Of a stretch of DNA of 64,000 nt, positions 26,415 to 36,263 are shown in pieces. Every line of letters starts with the position of its first letter. Within the stretch, counting starts at the first letter, position 1. This DNA comes from Microvirga makkahensis. GTDB taxonomy: Bacteria; Pseudomonadota; Alphaproteobacteria; Rhizobiales; Beijerinckiaceae. Where the stretch lies: contig NZ_WURB01000021.1 in the NCBI RefSeq assembly GCF_009830105.1, forward strand, positions 1 to 64,000, in the 5' to 3' direction. The position numbers and the translations under genes are program-made. The notes beneath the pieces are model-generated. The model saw only the letters and a list, made by a program, of their open reading frames with translations. It had not been told where the DNA came from and searched no databases.

Positions 26415-27112
26415 CGGCTTTGCGAAAGAACAAACAGACAACCCACGAAATCGAGTTGGCGGGGCAGTTGGCCCTCCTCGACCTCTCCGGAGGCCTGTAT
26501 CTGCCGGCGCATGACGCTCTGCTCGTGGCTGACCTGCATTTCGAGAAGGGCTCCTCCTTCGCGCGCCGGGGCATGATGCTGCCGCCCTATGACACGCGCG
26601 AGACCCTTGACGCCTTGGTCGATGTGGTGGCGCGCTTCAATCCGCGCGCCGTCGTCGCCCTCGGCGACAGCTTTCACGATGTCGGCGGGCCTGATCGGCT
26701 CGGCGACGAGGAGCGCTCGACCCTGAGCGGGGTTCAGTCCGGGCGCGACTGGGTCTGGGTGACGGGCAATCACGACCGTATCCTGCCCGAGAGCATCGGC
26801 GGGCAGGTCGTGGAGCAGATGAGGCTGGGATCCCTCATCCTGCGCCACGAACCGGCGGCGGGAGAACAGGCAGAGGTCGCGGGACATCTGCACCCCGTCG
26901 GCAAGGTGGTGATGCGCGGGCGCGCGACGCGCCGCCGCTGCTTCCTGACCGACGGCAAGCGCTGCATCATGCCGGCGCTCGGAGCCTATGCGGGCGGGCT
27001 CAATGCGTGCGACGCCGCCTTCAAGCCGCTCTTCCCGAGCGGTTTCACCGCCCATCTCATTGGCACCGAACGCATCTTCGCCATTGCGAAATCGATGCTG
27101 TGCCGGGACTGA
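26411..27112 (+). CDS. pdeM: Ligase-associated DNA damage response endonuclease PdeM
   Basis: The 233-aa calcineurin-like phosphoesterase has the metal motifs VADLHFEKG, ALGDSFHD, TGNHD and AGHLHP. It begins at GTG 26411, overlapping the helicase stop, so the two are coupled. PdeM is the nuclease member of the four-part ligase-associated repair set. Confidence 0.9.
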   Translation: MTALRKNKQTTHEIELAGQLALLDLSGGLYLPAHDALLVADLHFEKGSSFARRGMMLPPYDTRETLDALVDVVARFNPRAVVALGDSFHDVGGPDRLGDEERSTLSGVQSGRDWVWVTGNHDRILPESIGGQVVEQMRLGSLILRHEPAAGEQAEVAGHLHPVGKVVMRGRATRRRCFLTDGKRCIMPALGAYAGGLNACDAAFKPLFPSGFTAHLIGTERIFAIAKSMLCRD

Positions 27113-27116
27113 GGCA

Positions 27117-27881
27117 TCAGTCCCGCCTGAAGATCACGTTGGCGAGCCAGCCGAAGGCGATCGCGAGCAAGGCGGTGGCAAGCCCGTAGAGAAGCGACAA
27201 GTCCCGGGCGATGGAACCGATCTGCTCCTCGAAACCGGTCTTGACCAGTTCGAAATGGGTCATTGTGCTCGCCAGGACCACCGTGTCGGCAAAGAGGACG
27301 ACCTGCACGTCGTATTCGCCCGGCGGGGCCGTCGCGGGAAGCGGGATGCTGGCCCTGAAGATATCAGGAGTCAGGAATGTCACTCCGCGTTCGTCCTCCA
27401 GGTACAGTCCCTCCTGCGCCTTGAGACGATAGAGCGCCTCGCGGAACTCCCTGTCGGCGCCCCCGCCGCGCTCATTGGTGAAATCCGGTGCGTTGATGAT
27501 GGCTCTCAGACCGATCTTCTGGCGCTGGCGCAGCTGAACGCTGGTGATCTCCTCGATTGGCTTCGACGTCAGGACGCTCAAGTAAGCCGGCGCTGCCGGA
27601 AACTTCTGCTGCTCCCGGTTGATCCAGATCGGCCCGATCTGCTCCTTCTCGCGCACGGTGAGCAACTGCCGGGGCCCGCGAACCGTGACGACCACGTCGT
27701 ATGCCGTAGCGCGGGCGATGGTTTGCGCATCCCGCTCGATGGCGCCGAACACGGCAATGGATGTGCCCGTGTAGTTCGAGTTGATGAGAACGCGGTGGTT
27801 TGACAGGGACGTGATCAAGGTCTCCGCGGCGGCCGAGGTCGCGCAGGCGAATGCAAGCAGGACGATGGCGAGCCGTTTCAC
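27117..27881 (-). CDS. TIGR02186 family exported membrane-anchored protein
   Basis: The 254-aa protein has a signal peptide (MKRLAIVLLAFACATSAAAE), a beta-rich periplasmic domain and one C-terminal transmembrane helix (LLYGLATALLAIAFGWLANV). This is the TIGR02186 layout. It overlaps the TauE-like gene by 4 bp (ATGA), the usual partner of this family, and is thought to act with that transporter. The mechanism is unknown. Confidence 0.85.
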   Translation of the reverse strand: MKRLAIVLLAFACATSAAAETLITSLSNHRVLINSNYTGTSIAVFGAIERDAQTIARATAYDVVVTVRGPRQLLTVREKEQIGPIWINREQQKFPAAPAYLSVLTSKPIEEITSVQLRQRQKIGLRAIINAPDFTNERGGGADREFREALYRLKAQEGLYLEDERGVTFLTPDIFRASIPLPATAPPGEYDVQVVLFADTVVLASTMTHFELVKTGFEEQIGSIARDLSLLYGLATALLAIAFGWLANVIFRRD

Positions 27882-28807
27882 TGGCGTACCTCCTGCGTGG
27901 TAAGCGAGAACGGCTCTTCGGGCTGGACCACGAGTTCGAGCGCAAAGCGAAGGCCTACGGCCAGCAGCAGGATGGCCAGGAGAAAGCGGAACAGCTCCGC
28001 TCTCAGGTTCCGGCCCATGCGGGCACCGAACTGGGCTCCGAACACACCGCCGATGATCAGCAGGATCGCGAGCACCATGTCCACGGCCTGGTTCATCACC
28101 GCATGAAGGATGAGGGCGACGACGGTCGTGCAGACGATCTGGAATTGCGAGGTCCCGATGACGACGTTGGTGGGGACCCGAAAGATATAGAGGAGTGCCG
28201 GCACCACGATGAACCCACCGCCGATTCCGAGAAGGGCGCCTGCGAAGCCGATGAAAAGCGAGAGCAGCAGAATCGGGATCACGCTCACATAGAGCTTGGA
28301 GCGATAGAAGCGCATCCGCAGTGGCCAGCCCAGATAGGAGGCATGCTCGCCGGCCTGTCGGCGCGGGCGGACCGTGCCGCCGCGCCGCTTCGTCCAGAAT
28401 TCCCGGATGCTCTCCTTGAGCATCAGGCTTCCGACGACGGTAAAGAGCGTCACGTAAGACACGACGATGACGAGATCGAGTTGTCCCGCCCGTCTCGCCG
28501 CGGCGAAGAACCAGACGCCGAGTACCGATCCGATGAAGCCTCCGACGACGAGGATCGCGCCAAGCTTGTGATCGAGCGATTTACGCCGAAGCGCGCCTAG
28601 CACGCTCGTGGTCGAGGAAGCGACGATCTGGGCCGATTGCGTGGCCACGGCCACGGCCGGAGGGATGCCGAGGAAAATCAGGAGCGGGGTCATCAGAAAC
28701 CCGCCGCCGATGCCGAAAAGGCCGGAGATGAACCCGACCGCAGCGCCCATCCCGAGGATGAGAAGAACACTTACGGGCATTTCAGCGATCGGCAGATAGA
28801 TTTGCAA
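27878..28807 (-). CDS. TauE/SafE-family anion (sulfite/sulfonate) exporter
   Basis: The 309-aa polytopic protein has the duplicated TauE motif: GFISGLFGIGGGFLMTPLLI and GFAGALLGIGGGFIVVPALL. Members export or import sulfite, sulfoacetate or related anions. It is translationally coupled to the TIGR02186 gene that follows. A roughly 100-bp leader separates it from the PodJ-like gene on its upstream side. Confidence 0.9.
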   Translation of the reverse strand: MQIYLPIAEMPVSVLLILGMGAAVGFISGLFGIGGGFLMTPLLIFLGIPPAVAVATQSAQIVASSTTSVLGALRRKSLDHKLGAILVVGGFIGSVLGVWFFAAARRAGQLDLVIVVSYVTLFTVVGSLMLKESIREFWTKRRGGTVRPRRQAGEHASYLGWPLRMRFYRSKLYVSVIPILLLSLFIGFAGALLGIGGGFIVVPALLYIFRVPTNVVIGTSQFQIVCTTVVALILHAVMNQAVDMVLAILLIIGGVFGAQFGARMGRNLRAELFRFLLAILLLAVGLRFALELVVQPEEPFSLTTQEVRQ

Positions 28808-28904
28808 TCCGGATCCCCTTGGCCGGTGCAGCCACGGCTTGGTTACATTGATGCGCGGAGCGATTTAAAGGACAAGCGATGAACGTAAGCTGACCGCTTT
28901 GGGT

Positions 28905-31900
28905 TCAACCATCAACTCCCGCGTCTCGGGTTATGTCCAAGGCCGTCGTGTGCCCGCTCGCAGGGGTGGGGGCCTCGTTGGCGACGGGATCGGCGGGTCG
29001 GGGACGCCATTGCTTGATGGAGGCCTGAGCCGCCTTCAGCTCGGCGGCGCTCAGACGCCCGGCGAGTTCTTCGCGCTTCTTGGCGGCATCGTCGTCTCCC
29101 TGGGTGGCGGCGAGGGCAAGCCATTGGTAGGCTTTGACGAGGTCCTGCCTGGTTCCGATGCCCCGGGCGAGGAGAACGCCCGCATTGAACTGGCTGTCCT
29201 TGAGACCGGCCTCGGCGGCCTCGCTGTACCACCGGAAAGCGGACGCATAGTCCGGCTTGCCGTTCAGGCCCGATGCGAGGAGGGTGGCGAGGTTGTGCAT
29301 GGCGCGGATATTGCCGCTCTGCGCCGCTCGCTCGTACCAGGCGACCGCCTGTTTCGTATCGCGTCCGGTGCCGATCCCCTTTTCCAGCAGCATGGCGAGC
29401 CTTTCCTGCGCCGGAGGAAGGCCGGCCTGGGCCGCGCGCTCAAACAGATGGGCGGCCAAGGCCATGTCCTGCGGAATGCCGCGCCCTTCGGAAGCTCGGG
29501 ATGCGATTTCGTAGATCGCCGCCGCATCGCCCGCCGACGCTGCCTCCCGCAGCGCGGCCGGAACAAGGGCCGGAATTCTGCCAACGGTCGCGGGATCGAC
29601 GAGAAACTTGGGTGCTGCGGCCGCAGCGGGCCTGGAAGCGGCGGGGTCAGCCCTTGTGGCCAGGCTCGACGGCTGGAAGAGGCGCGCTCCGTCTGCGGGG
29701 GCGGTGATGCTTCCCGTTTCGGTGGCTTCCGCGAGAGGGTGTGCCTCCACAACGAAGCTTTGTTGCGGAGCCCCGCCCGATCCGATCAGCGGGAGCGGAG
29801 AGGGGACAAGGCCGCTCGACAGGACGTGCGCCGCCCCCGTCGCCAGGATCGCAAGTCCGAGGCCGAACAGAAGCGAGCGGCGATGCGCGTCGAGCGTGCG
29901 GCGGATGCGCTCCATGAGCGGGACCGAAGAGGCGGGCGAGACTTCGTCCTCATCATACGCCTCGAACATGCCGGCAAGCTCTTGCTCTTCCACCACGGCG
30001 TTGGGTGAGGATGCGATCTGATCCGCCTGCGCTGCGCGACGGGCGGCCGCGATGAAGCTGGCGCGCACTTGGCCGAGATCCGCCTCGTCGGCGGTATCCA
30101 TCACGGGCCCGGGCGATCCCGGTTCTGCATTCGGGCCGTGACGCGTCGCGGCAACCTCCTCGGTCTGGGACAGGGTGACCGCGTGGAGACGGCGCACGGC
30201 TGCTTCCAGGCGATCGGCAGGTGCCATCTGCTCAGGGGGCCTGTCGCGAAGAGCGTGGGAGATCGAGCCGGGCCGATGTGCGGGCACCCCCTGTTCCGTG
30301 AGCCGGGAAGCGAGCGTCTCCAGGGCACCGTTTACGGCACGCAGCGTCTCCTGCGTTTTCCTGTCGGCACGGATCTGCAAAGCCTTCAGTTCGACGAAGC
30401 CCTGTTTCAGAGCGTCGAGACCGGCGGCATCGGGGAAGTTCCCCTGGAAACTTTGCAGTGCGGCCTTTGCGGCGCGTTCGGCAATACCGGCCGCGTCGTT
30501 GTGGAGATTGCGGAGATGGCCCGTAGTCTCATCGAGGATCTTCTGCAGGGGCTCGTCCGATTTCTGCGCCAGCCTTTCCGCAATGGAGGCGATCTGCTCC
30601 TCGAGCAGGTCGAGGCTCAAGGGCTTGAGCGGAACCCGATCGAGTTTCTCGTCGATGCTGCGCAGCATCTGCTCCATCGACGCATTGTCCACTTGCTGGC
30701 CGACCTGTTGAAGTTCCTCCTCGATCCGGTCGAACCGCTTCATCAGCGAATCCTGCGAGCGAGCCTCCTTATCGGCTACGGCCTGAATCTGGGAGGAGAG
30801 GCGCTCGATCATGTCGTTGAGCGCCTCGCTGGGCTGAAAGCGGCTTTCGGAAAATCCTTCCATGCGTTCGGTCAGAAGCGCCAGCTGATCCGTGATCGGA
30901 TCGAGATTCAAGGGTGCGGGCGCGGAGCGGCTTGCGAGCTCCGCGAGATCGCGGCTCATGCTGTCGAGCTGCGAGGGGACATCGCTCGCTTCCTGAACGG
31001 CAATGGTCCGGTTCAGGGCTGCGCAGACGTTCTCCAGGGAGGCCTTGAGGGCGGAAAAGTCGTTGCGCCCTACTTGATGAAGGCGCAGATCGGCGAGCTG
31101 ACGGCCGAGTGTGTTCACCTCCTCCGACAGCCGCTCGATCTGGCGAGGCTCCGCGCGCTGGGAGAGGTCGTGGCGCATGTCCACGATCTGACTGCCGAGA
31201 AACTCGATCACGCTGCGGTCGATGCCGGTCTCTGCAATCCGGTCGATCTTGCCTTTCAGGTGTTCGATCTCGCTTTCGATGCGCCCATGCAGTCCATGGT
31301 CGATGTTCTCGGAAAGGGTCTGGACCTCGCGATACACGGCGGCCGTCGCCTGCGCCAGGATCAGGAGGTCCTTGTCGGGCGCGCCGTGCTCCATTCCCTC
31401 GGCAATGCCCCTGAGAGCACGGTCGAGGATGACGACTTGCTCCCGCGTGGCGAGATGATCCATGCTCTCGCGAAGCCGTTCGATCTCGCCGCGGATTGCG
31501 CCGATGGCAGCCGTGCATGTCTTGTCGGATTGCATGTGCCGCTCGGCCGTCGCCTGCCGCTCGACGGAGTCGAGGCGGCTCCTCAAGCCGGAAAGGGCCT
31601 GCGAGAGTGCGGTGGCGATACGGTCCTGGTGGTCCGCCGAGGCGCGGGCCGTCTCGTTCAGACGCTCCTCGGTCTGCTCGATCCAGCTCGCCATGGACTC
31701 GAGAGCGATCGCCGTGCGCGAGGCGTGATCGCGGGTCTGGCGCTCGCTCTCGGCCGAAACAGCCTTCATGAGCGCCTCGAAGGTCCGTTCCAGCTCGGGC
31801 CGAACTGGTCCGGGATGGCGCGACGTGGTGCCTATCGGCTCGGGGCCTGTGGGGTTTCGCTCCCGGGCCGGAGACAGGCGTCTCGCCTCCTTCGCCGAAA

Positions 31901-32015
31901 GAACGGCTGCCGTCCATTCCTCGGCGCTCAGTCCCGCCCGGCGGACGGCGGCTTGGGCCAGCTCCCGGGCCTCGAGGTCCGGCTCGTCGCGATTGGAAGG
32001 GACGTGTTGACTCAT
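28905..32015 (-). CDS. PodJ-like polarity protein: coiled coil, TM and Sel1 repeats
   Basis: The 1036-aa protein has a long cytoplasmic, charged coiled-coil region (about 80-650), a single transmembrane helix near 720 (SLLFGLGLAILATGAAHVLS) and a periplasmic part with Sel1 repeats (AAHLFERAAQAGLPPAQERL; AVAWYERAAQSGNIRAMHNL; AFRWYSEAAEAGLKDSQFNA). This is the layout of PodJ, which places proteins at the cell pole in alphaproteobacteria. A C-terminal peptidoglycan-binding domain is not evident. Confidence 0.8.
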   Translation of the reverse strand: MSQHVPSNRDEPDLEARELAQAAVRRAGLSAEEWTAAVLSAKEARRLSPARERNPTGPEPIGTTSRHPGPVRPELERTFEALMKAVSAESERQTRDHASRTAIALESMASWIEQTEERLNETARASADHQDRIATALSQALSGLRSRLDSVERQATAERHMQSDKTCTAAIGAIRGEIERLRESMDHLATREQVVILDRALRGIAEGMEHGAPDKDLLILAQATAAVYREVQTLSENIDHGLHGRIESEIEHLKGKIDRIAETGIDRSVIEFLGSQIVDMRHDLSQRAEPRQIERLSEEVNTLGRQLADLRLHQVGRNDFSALKASLENVCAALNRTIAVQEASDVPSQLDSMSRDLAELASRSAPAPLNLDPITDQLALLTERMEGFSESRFQPSEALNDMIERLSSQIQAVADKEARSQDSLMKRFDRIEEELQQVGQQVDNASMEQMLRSIDEKLDRVPLKPLSLDLLEEQIASIAERLAQKSDEPLQKILDETTGHLRNLHNDAAGIAERAAKAALQSFQGNFPDAAGLDALKQGFVELKALQIRADRKTQETLRAVNGALETLASRLTEQGVPAHRPGSISHALRDRPPEQMAPADRLEAAVRRLHAVTLSQTEEVAATRHGPNAEPGSPGPVMDTADEADLGQVRASFIAAARRAAQADQIASSPNAVVEEQELAGMFEAYDEDEVSPASSVPLMERIRRTLDAHRRSLLFGLGLAILATGAAHVLSSGLVPSPLPLIGSGGAPQQSFVVEAHPLAEATETGSITAPADGARLFQPSSLATRADPAASRPAAAAAPKFLVDPATVGRIPALVPAALREAASAGDAAAIYEIASRASEGRGIPQDMALAAHLFERAAQAGLPPAQERLAMLLEKGIGTGRDTKQAVAWYERAAQSGNIRAMHNLATLLASGLNGKPDYASAFRWYSEAAEAGLKDSQFNAGVLLARGIGTRQDLVKAYQWLALAATQGDDDAAKKREELAGRLSAAELKAAQASIKQWRPRPADPVANEAPTPASGHTTALDITRDAGVDG

Positions 32016-32164
32016 GGCCGCGCTCGCGGGGGAACTATGAACTCTCGGACGGCCATAAGCCCCCCTGCTTATGCCTGTCGTGGCGGTCGTGAAACCTGGG
32101 ATTGGGGCGAATCACTTGGCCGCCAGGTCACCCGATCGTGGGCGTAGCTTTCGGCGAACGTAGT

Positions 32165-32201
32165 AAAAAACCCGTTAAGCGCCGGGATCTTAGCCCGGGC
32201 G
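32165..32201 (-). terminator. Terminator-like hairpin without an obvious gene
   Basis: Read on the minus strand, a GC-rich stem (CGCCCGGG / CCCGGCG, one bulge, 32180-32201) is followed after 9 bases by a run of six T (32165-32170). No minus-strand gene ends here; the flanking genes start away from it. It could end an unannotated small RNA starting near 32300. The rest of the 32016-32371 gap shows only the MerR promoter region. Confidence 0.3.
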
Positions 32202-32371
32202 ATCCTCCCCGACCGGACAGCTTACGCTTGGGTAGGACGCAAGGAAAATCCGCTCGCGTTGCCATAGACGCAGCGTGCTCGGGAGCACTTGCAATCGACG
32301 CGGCTTGCGTATTATCATAACGTTACCAAGAGATATGCTGATTCACAGCAATGATAACGACGGGGCGTTCC

Positions 32372-32785
32372 ATGAACCAAACGAGTGCTGTTTCCAACCT
32401 CTCCGACGACAGGGGTGAGGGCGCAAAATTCTACACGATCGGGGATCTGGCCCGTGAGTTCGGCGTTACGTTGCGCACCCTGCGCTTCTACGAGGACCGT
32501 GGCCTTCTTTCTCCTCGCCGTGACGGAACCGCCCGGATCTACGATGCCCGCGATCGTGAGCGCCTGTCCGTGATCCTGAAGGGCAAGCAGCTCGGCTTCA
32601 CCCTGACCGAGATCCGCGCCATGTTGGCTGAGGAGCGCTCGGCTGACGGCCCGGCCATGAACCTCAAGCTCTCTCTGGATCAGATCGAGGATCAGATCCG
32701 CCATCTCGAGCAGCAGAAGGCCGAGATCGAGGAGGCACTCGAGGAACTCAAGACTCGTCGCTCCAGCCTTGCGGTCGCAGCCTGA
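32372..32785 (+). CDS. MerR-family regulator next to the beta-oxidation genes
   Basis: The 137-aa protein has the MerR winged helix (YTIGDLAREFGVTLRTLRFY, then EDRGLLSP) and a C-terminal dimerising coiled coil (LDQIEDQIRHLEQQKAEIEE). It lacks the cysteines of metal sensors. Position suggests it controls the acyl-CoA dehydrogenase-thiolase-FadB-type genes that follow. The start at 32372 is preferred over one seven codons earlier. Confidence 0.85.
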   Translation: MNQTSAVSNLSDDRGEGAKFYTIGDLAREFGVTLRTLRFYEDRGLLSPRRDGTARIYDARDRERLSVILKGKQLGFTLTEIRAMLAEERSADGPAMNLKLSLDQIEDQIRHLEQQKAEIEEALEELKTRRSSLAVAA

Positions 32786-33014
32786 GATCCGCAATCGTCT
32801 CATGTCTTCCTTTTCAAATCAGATCTCGTGCAACGCGCCTGGGCGGTCGAAGGCCATCCTCACTGACGCCTTCCGGGCGCTCTGCTGTCCGGGCGGTCGC
32901 CACCAGGGGCGACGTCGAGAATGAAGGCCGGATCCTTGCGGAGGGGCCCGTTCGAGCTCTGAACGTTCGTCTGTGTTCCGGTAGATTTTGCGCCCTACCT
33001 CTTCCCAAAAGGCA

Positions 33015-33040
33015 TAGATAGTTTATATATGAACTATCTA
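33015..33040 (+). promoter_or_regulatory. Near-perfect 26-bp palindrome upstream of the acyl-CoA dehydrogenase
   Basis: Nine-base arms TAGATAGTT (33015-33023) and AACTATCTA (33032-33040) flank TATATATG; only one base pair is mismatched across the whole palindrome. It lies 61 bp before the ATG at 33101, in a GC-rich setting where an AT-rich dyad stands out. It is a likely operator and may include the -10. The rest of the 32786-33100 gap shows nothing else. Confidence 0.6.
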
Positions 33041-33100
33041 CTGGGCCGGCTCGTTCGCCCGAAGGGCTGTGGCGGGCTGCCGATTCTGGAGGAAGAGCGA

Positions 33101-34894
33101 ATGCCGGTTTACAAGGCCCCCGTCGAAGACGTCATGTTCCTCTTGAACGACGTCTTCCTGATCGAGCGTCACAACAATCTGCCGGGTTTCGCCGATGCTA
33201 CCCCGGACGTGGTCGAGGCGATCCTCAAGGAGGGCGCCAAGCTCTGCGAGGAGGTCTTCGCTCCCTTGAACCGCACGGGCGATCTCGATGGCTGCACCCG
33301 CAACCCTGACGGCTCGGTGACCACGCCGAAGGGCTTCAAGGAGGCCTACGAGGCCTATACGGCTGGGGGCTGGATGGGCCTGTCGGTGCCGGAGGAATTC
33401 GGCGGGCAGGGGCTTCCTTCGGTTCTCAACACCATCATGCAGGAGTTCGTCTCCTCGGCGAACCTGGCGCTCGGCATGTATCCAGGCCTGACCCAAGGTG
33501 CGATCGCCGCGCTCCTGGTACATGGCACCGAAGAGCAGAAGCACACCTATCTGCCGAAGATGGTGGAGGGCACCTGGACCGGCACCATGAACCTTACCGA
33601 GCCCCATTGCGGCACCGATCTGGGCCTGCTCAAGACCAAGGCCGTTCCGAACGGCGACGGCTCCTATGCCATCTCCGGCACCAAGATCTTCATCTCCGCC
33701 GGCGAGCACGACATGGCGGACAACATCGTGCACCTCGTTTTGGCCCGGATCGAAGGCGCACCCGGGGGCACCAAGGGCATCTCGCTCTTCGTGGTGCCCA
33801 AGTTCCTCGTCAACGCGGACGGATCCCTGGGCGAGAGGAACGGCGTCGCCTGCGGCTCCCTGGAGCACAAGATGGGCATTCACGGCAATGCCACCTGCGT
33901 CATGAATTACGACGGCGCGAAAGGCTGGCTCGTGGGGCAGGAGAACCGGGGCCTCAACGCCATGTTCGTGATGATGAACGAGGCGCGTCTCGCGGTCGGC
34001 GTGCAGGGGCTCTCGCAATCCGAGGTCGCCTACCAGAACGCGGTGGCCTATGCGAAGGACCGTCTGCAGGGGCGCTCGCTCACCGGACCGAAATTCCCGG
34101 ACAGGCCAGCAGATCCGATCATCGTCCATCCGGACGTGCGGCGCACGCTTCTGTCCGTCAAATCCTTCAACGAGGCGGCGCGCGCGCTCATCGTCTGGAC
34201 CGGGCTTAACAGCGACATCGCGCATCGCTCCTCGGATGAGGCGCAGCGGCAGATCGCCGAGGACTACATGGGGCTCATGACGCCCGTGGTGAAGGGCGTG
34301 CTCACCGATCTCGGGTTCGAGAACGCCGTGAAGGCGCAGCAGGTGTTCGGCGGCCACGGCTATATCGAGGAATGGGGCATGTCGCAGTTCGTGCGCGATG
34401 CCCGCATCACCATGATCTACGAGGGCGCGAACGGCATCCAGGCGATGGATCTCGTCGGGCGCAAGCTTGGCAAGGACGGCGGGCGCGCTATCATGAGCTT
34501 CTTCAATGAGGTGGGGGCATTCTGCCAAGACAATGCAAACGACGAGAACCTGAGAGGCTTTGTCGCTCCCCTGCAGCAGGGGTTGGGGCACCTGCAGCAG
34601 GCCACCATGTGGTTCATGCAGAATGCCATGGCGCGACCTGACAACGCCGGCGCCGGCGCTACGGACTACATGCACCTCTTCGGCACGGTCGCCATGGGCT
34701 ATATGTGGGCCAAGATGGCCAAGGCGGCCGATGCCAGGAAGGCTGAAGGAAACGGGATCGCCGCGAAGATGGATGCGAAACTGATGACGGGCCGCTTCTT
34801 CATGGAGCGCATGATGCCGGAAACCGGCGTGCGGTTGGCTCGCATTACATCCGGCGCGGACGTCACGATGGCCATGCCGGTGGAAGCCTTTTGA
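33101..34894 (+). CDS. Acyl-CoA dehydrogenase (FadE-like, about 597 aa)
   Basis: The FAD enzyme opens a fatty acyl-CoA beta-oxidation round. It shows GGWMGLSVPEEFGGQGLP, LTEPHCGTDLG, and the catalytic Glu in IYEGANGIQAMDLVGRKL (near residue 440), plus the extra C-terminal helical domain of the long MmgC/DmdC-like class. The ATG at 33101 has a GGAGGAAGAG ribosome site. It is the first of three adjacent beta-oxidation genes behind the MerR regulator. Confidence 0.92.
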   Translation: MPVYKAPVEDVMFLLNDVFLIERHNNLPGFADATPDVVEAILKEGAKLCEEVFAPLNRTGDLDGCTRNPDGSVTTPKGFKEAYEAYTAGGWMGLSVPEEFGGQGLPSVLNTIMQEFVSSANLALGMYPGLTQGAIAALLVHGTEEQKHTYLPKMVEGTWTGTMNLTEPHCGTDLGLLKTKAVPNGDGSYAISGTKIFISAGEHDMADNIVHLVLARIEGAPGGTKGISLFVVPKFLVNADGSLGERNGVACGSLEHKMGIHGNATCVMNYDGAKGWLVGQENRGLNAMFVMMNEARLAVGVQGLSQSEVAYQNAVAYAKDRLQGRSLTGPKFPDRPADPIIVHPDVRRTLLSVKSFNEAARALIVWTGLNSDIAHRSSDEAQRQIAEDYMGLMTPVVKGVLTDLGFENAVKAQQVFGGHGYIEEWGMSQFVRDARITMIYEGANGIQAMDLVGRKLGKDGGRAIMSFFNEVGAFCQDNANDENLRGFVAPLQQGLGHLQQATMWFMQNAMARPDNAGAGATDYMHLFGTVAMGYMWAKMAKAADARKAEGNGIAAKMDAKLMTGRFFMERMMPETGVRLARITSGADVTMAMPVEAF

Positions 34895-34972
34895 TCGGCC
34901 AGCTTCGTCCCGGCCGGAGCATCGCGAAGAGCCGGGGAGCGGATTGAGTCAAGTGCCTGTTCTTGAAAAACG

Positions 34973-35002
34973 ATCCCGGGGCGCGCTTCGCCGGCCCGGG
35001 AT
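34973..35002. repeat. Inverted repeat (ATCCCGGG/CCCGGGAT) in the fad operon gap
   Basis: Eight-base arms flank a GC-rich 14-base centre. It lies between the acyl-CoA dehydrogenase and thiolase genes. It could be an intercistronic stability element or a member of the dispersed palindromes. Confidence 0.5.
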
Positions 35003-35029
35003 GACGCCAAACACATCTGGGAGGCCCTC

Positions 35030-36238
35030 ATGGCCGATGCATTTATCTATGACGCTGTTCGCACGCCGCGCGGGCGTGGCAAGCCGGACGGCTCCCTTTA
35101 CGAGGTGCCGTCCGTCGATCTCGCCGTCACGGCCCTCGACGCGATCCGCAGCCGCAACGATCTCGACCCGCTACTGGTGGAGGACGTGGTGCTTGGCTGC
35201 GTCGATCCCGTCGGCGAGGCGGGCGGCGACATCGCGCGCGCGGCGGCATTGAAGGCCGGGTTCGGCAAGGAAGTGCCGGGCGTGCAGATCAACCGCTTCT
35301 GCGCCTCCGGCCTCGACGCGGTGAATTTCGCTGCCGCGCAGGTGATGTCCGGCATGAAGGACGTCGTCATCGGCGGGGGCGTCGAATCCATGAGTCGCGT
35401 CGGCATGGGCGCCTCGGGTGGCGCATGGCCGGTCGATCCTGGCATCGCGATTCCCAACTACTTCCTGCCGCAGGGAATCTCGGCGGACCTCATTGCCACC
35501 AAATACGGTTTCACGCGCGACGACGTCGACGCCTACGCGGTCGAGTCGCAGAAGCGCGCAGCGAGGGCCTGGGACGAGGGCCGCTTCGCCAAGTCCGTGG
35601 TGCCGGTCAAGGACGTGAACGGCCTGACCATCCTGGCCAAGGACGAGCACATGCGCCCAAGCACCGATATGCAATCGCTGGGTCAGCTCAAGGCCGCCTT
35701 CGTGCAGATGGGCGAGATGGGCGGCTTCGATGCGGTGGCGGTCGCCGCGCATCCGGATGTGGAGTTCATCGATCATGTGCATCATGCGGGGAATTCCTCC
35801 GGCATCGTGGATGGAGCCGCCGCCGTGCTCGTCGGCTCGAAGGAGGGCGGCGCGAAGATCGGGGCCAGGCCCCGCGCGCGCATCAAGGGTTTCGCGTCCA
35901 TCGGCTCGGATCTCGCTCTCATGCTCACCGGCCCCGTCGACGTGTCGGAGCTGGCGCTCAGGAAGGCTGGCATGACGAAGGCCGACATCGATCTCTTCGA
36001 GATCAACGAGGCGTTCTCGGCGGTGGTGCTGCGCTATATCCAGGCGCTCGAGCTCGATCCGGCAAAGGTCAACGTGAACGGCGGCGCCATCGCCATGGGC
36101 CACCCTCTCGGAGCCACCGGCGCAATGATCCTCGGCACGGTTCTCGACGAACTGGAGCGCACGAACAAGCAGACGGCGCTCGTCACCCTCTGCGTGGCCG
36201 CTGGCATGGGTACGGCAGCGATCATCGAGCGCGTCTAA
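35030..36238 (+). CDS. Acetyl-CoA C-acyltransferase (thiolase)
   Basis: The 402-aa thiolase has the nucleophile in [13 protein letters not shown] (near residue 90), [18 protein letters not shown] (catalytic His) and [11 protein letters not shown] (second Cys). It cleaves 3-ketoacyl-CoA in the last step of beta-oxidation. GGGAGG precedes the ATG. It lies between the acyl-CoA dehydrogenase and the bifunctional enzyme gene. Confidence 0.93.
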   Translation: MADAFIYDAVRTPRGRGKPDGSLYEVPSVDLAVTALDAIRSRNDLDPLLVEDVVLGCVDPVGEAGGDIARAAALKAGFGKEVPGVQINRFCASGLDAVNFAAAQVMSGMKDVVIGGGVESMSRVGMGASGGAWPVDPGIAIPNYFLPQGISADLIATKYGFTRDDVDAYAVESQKRAARAWDEGRFAKSVVPVKDVNGLTILAKDEHMRPSTDMQSLGQLKAAFVQMGEMGGFDAVAVAAHPDVEFIDHVHHAGNSSGIVDGAAAVLVGSKEGGAKIGARPRARIKGFASIGSDLALMLTGPVDVSELALRKAGMTKADIDLFEINEAFSAVVLRYIQALELDPAKVNVNGGAIAMGHPLGATGAMILGTVLDELERTNKQTALVTLCVAAGMGTAAIIERV

Positions 36239-36263
36239 GAGTGGCGGATAGGGGAGACAGTCC

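Noticed and set aside
24153..26441. 762-codon antisense frame over the helicase gene
   Set aside because: Same reason: low-complexity shadow of a well-supported helicase.
32180..32300. tRNA or SRP RNA in the PodJ/MerR gap
   Set aside because: No cloverleaf, T-loop or SRP loop sequence could be found.
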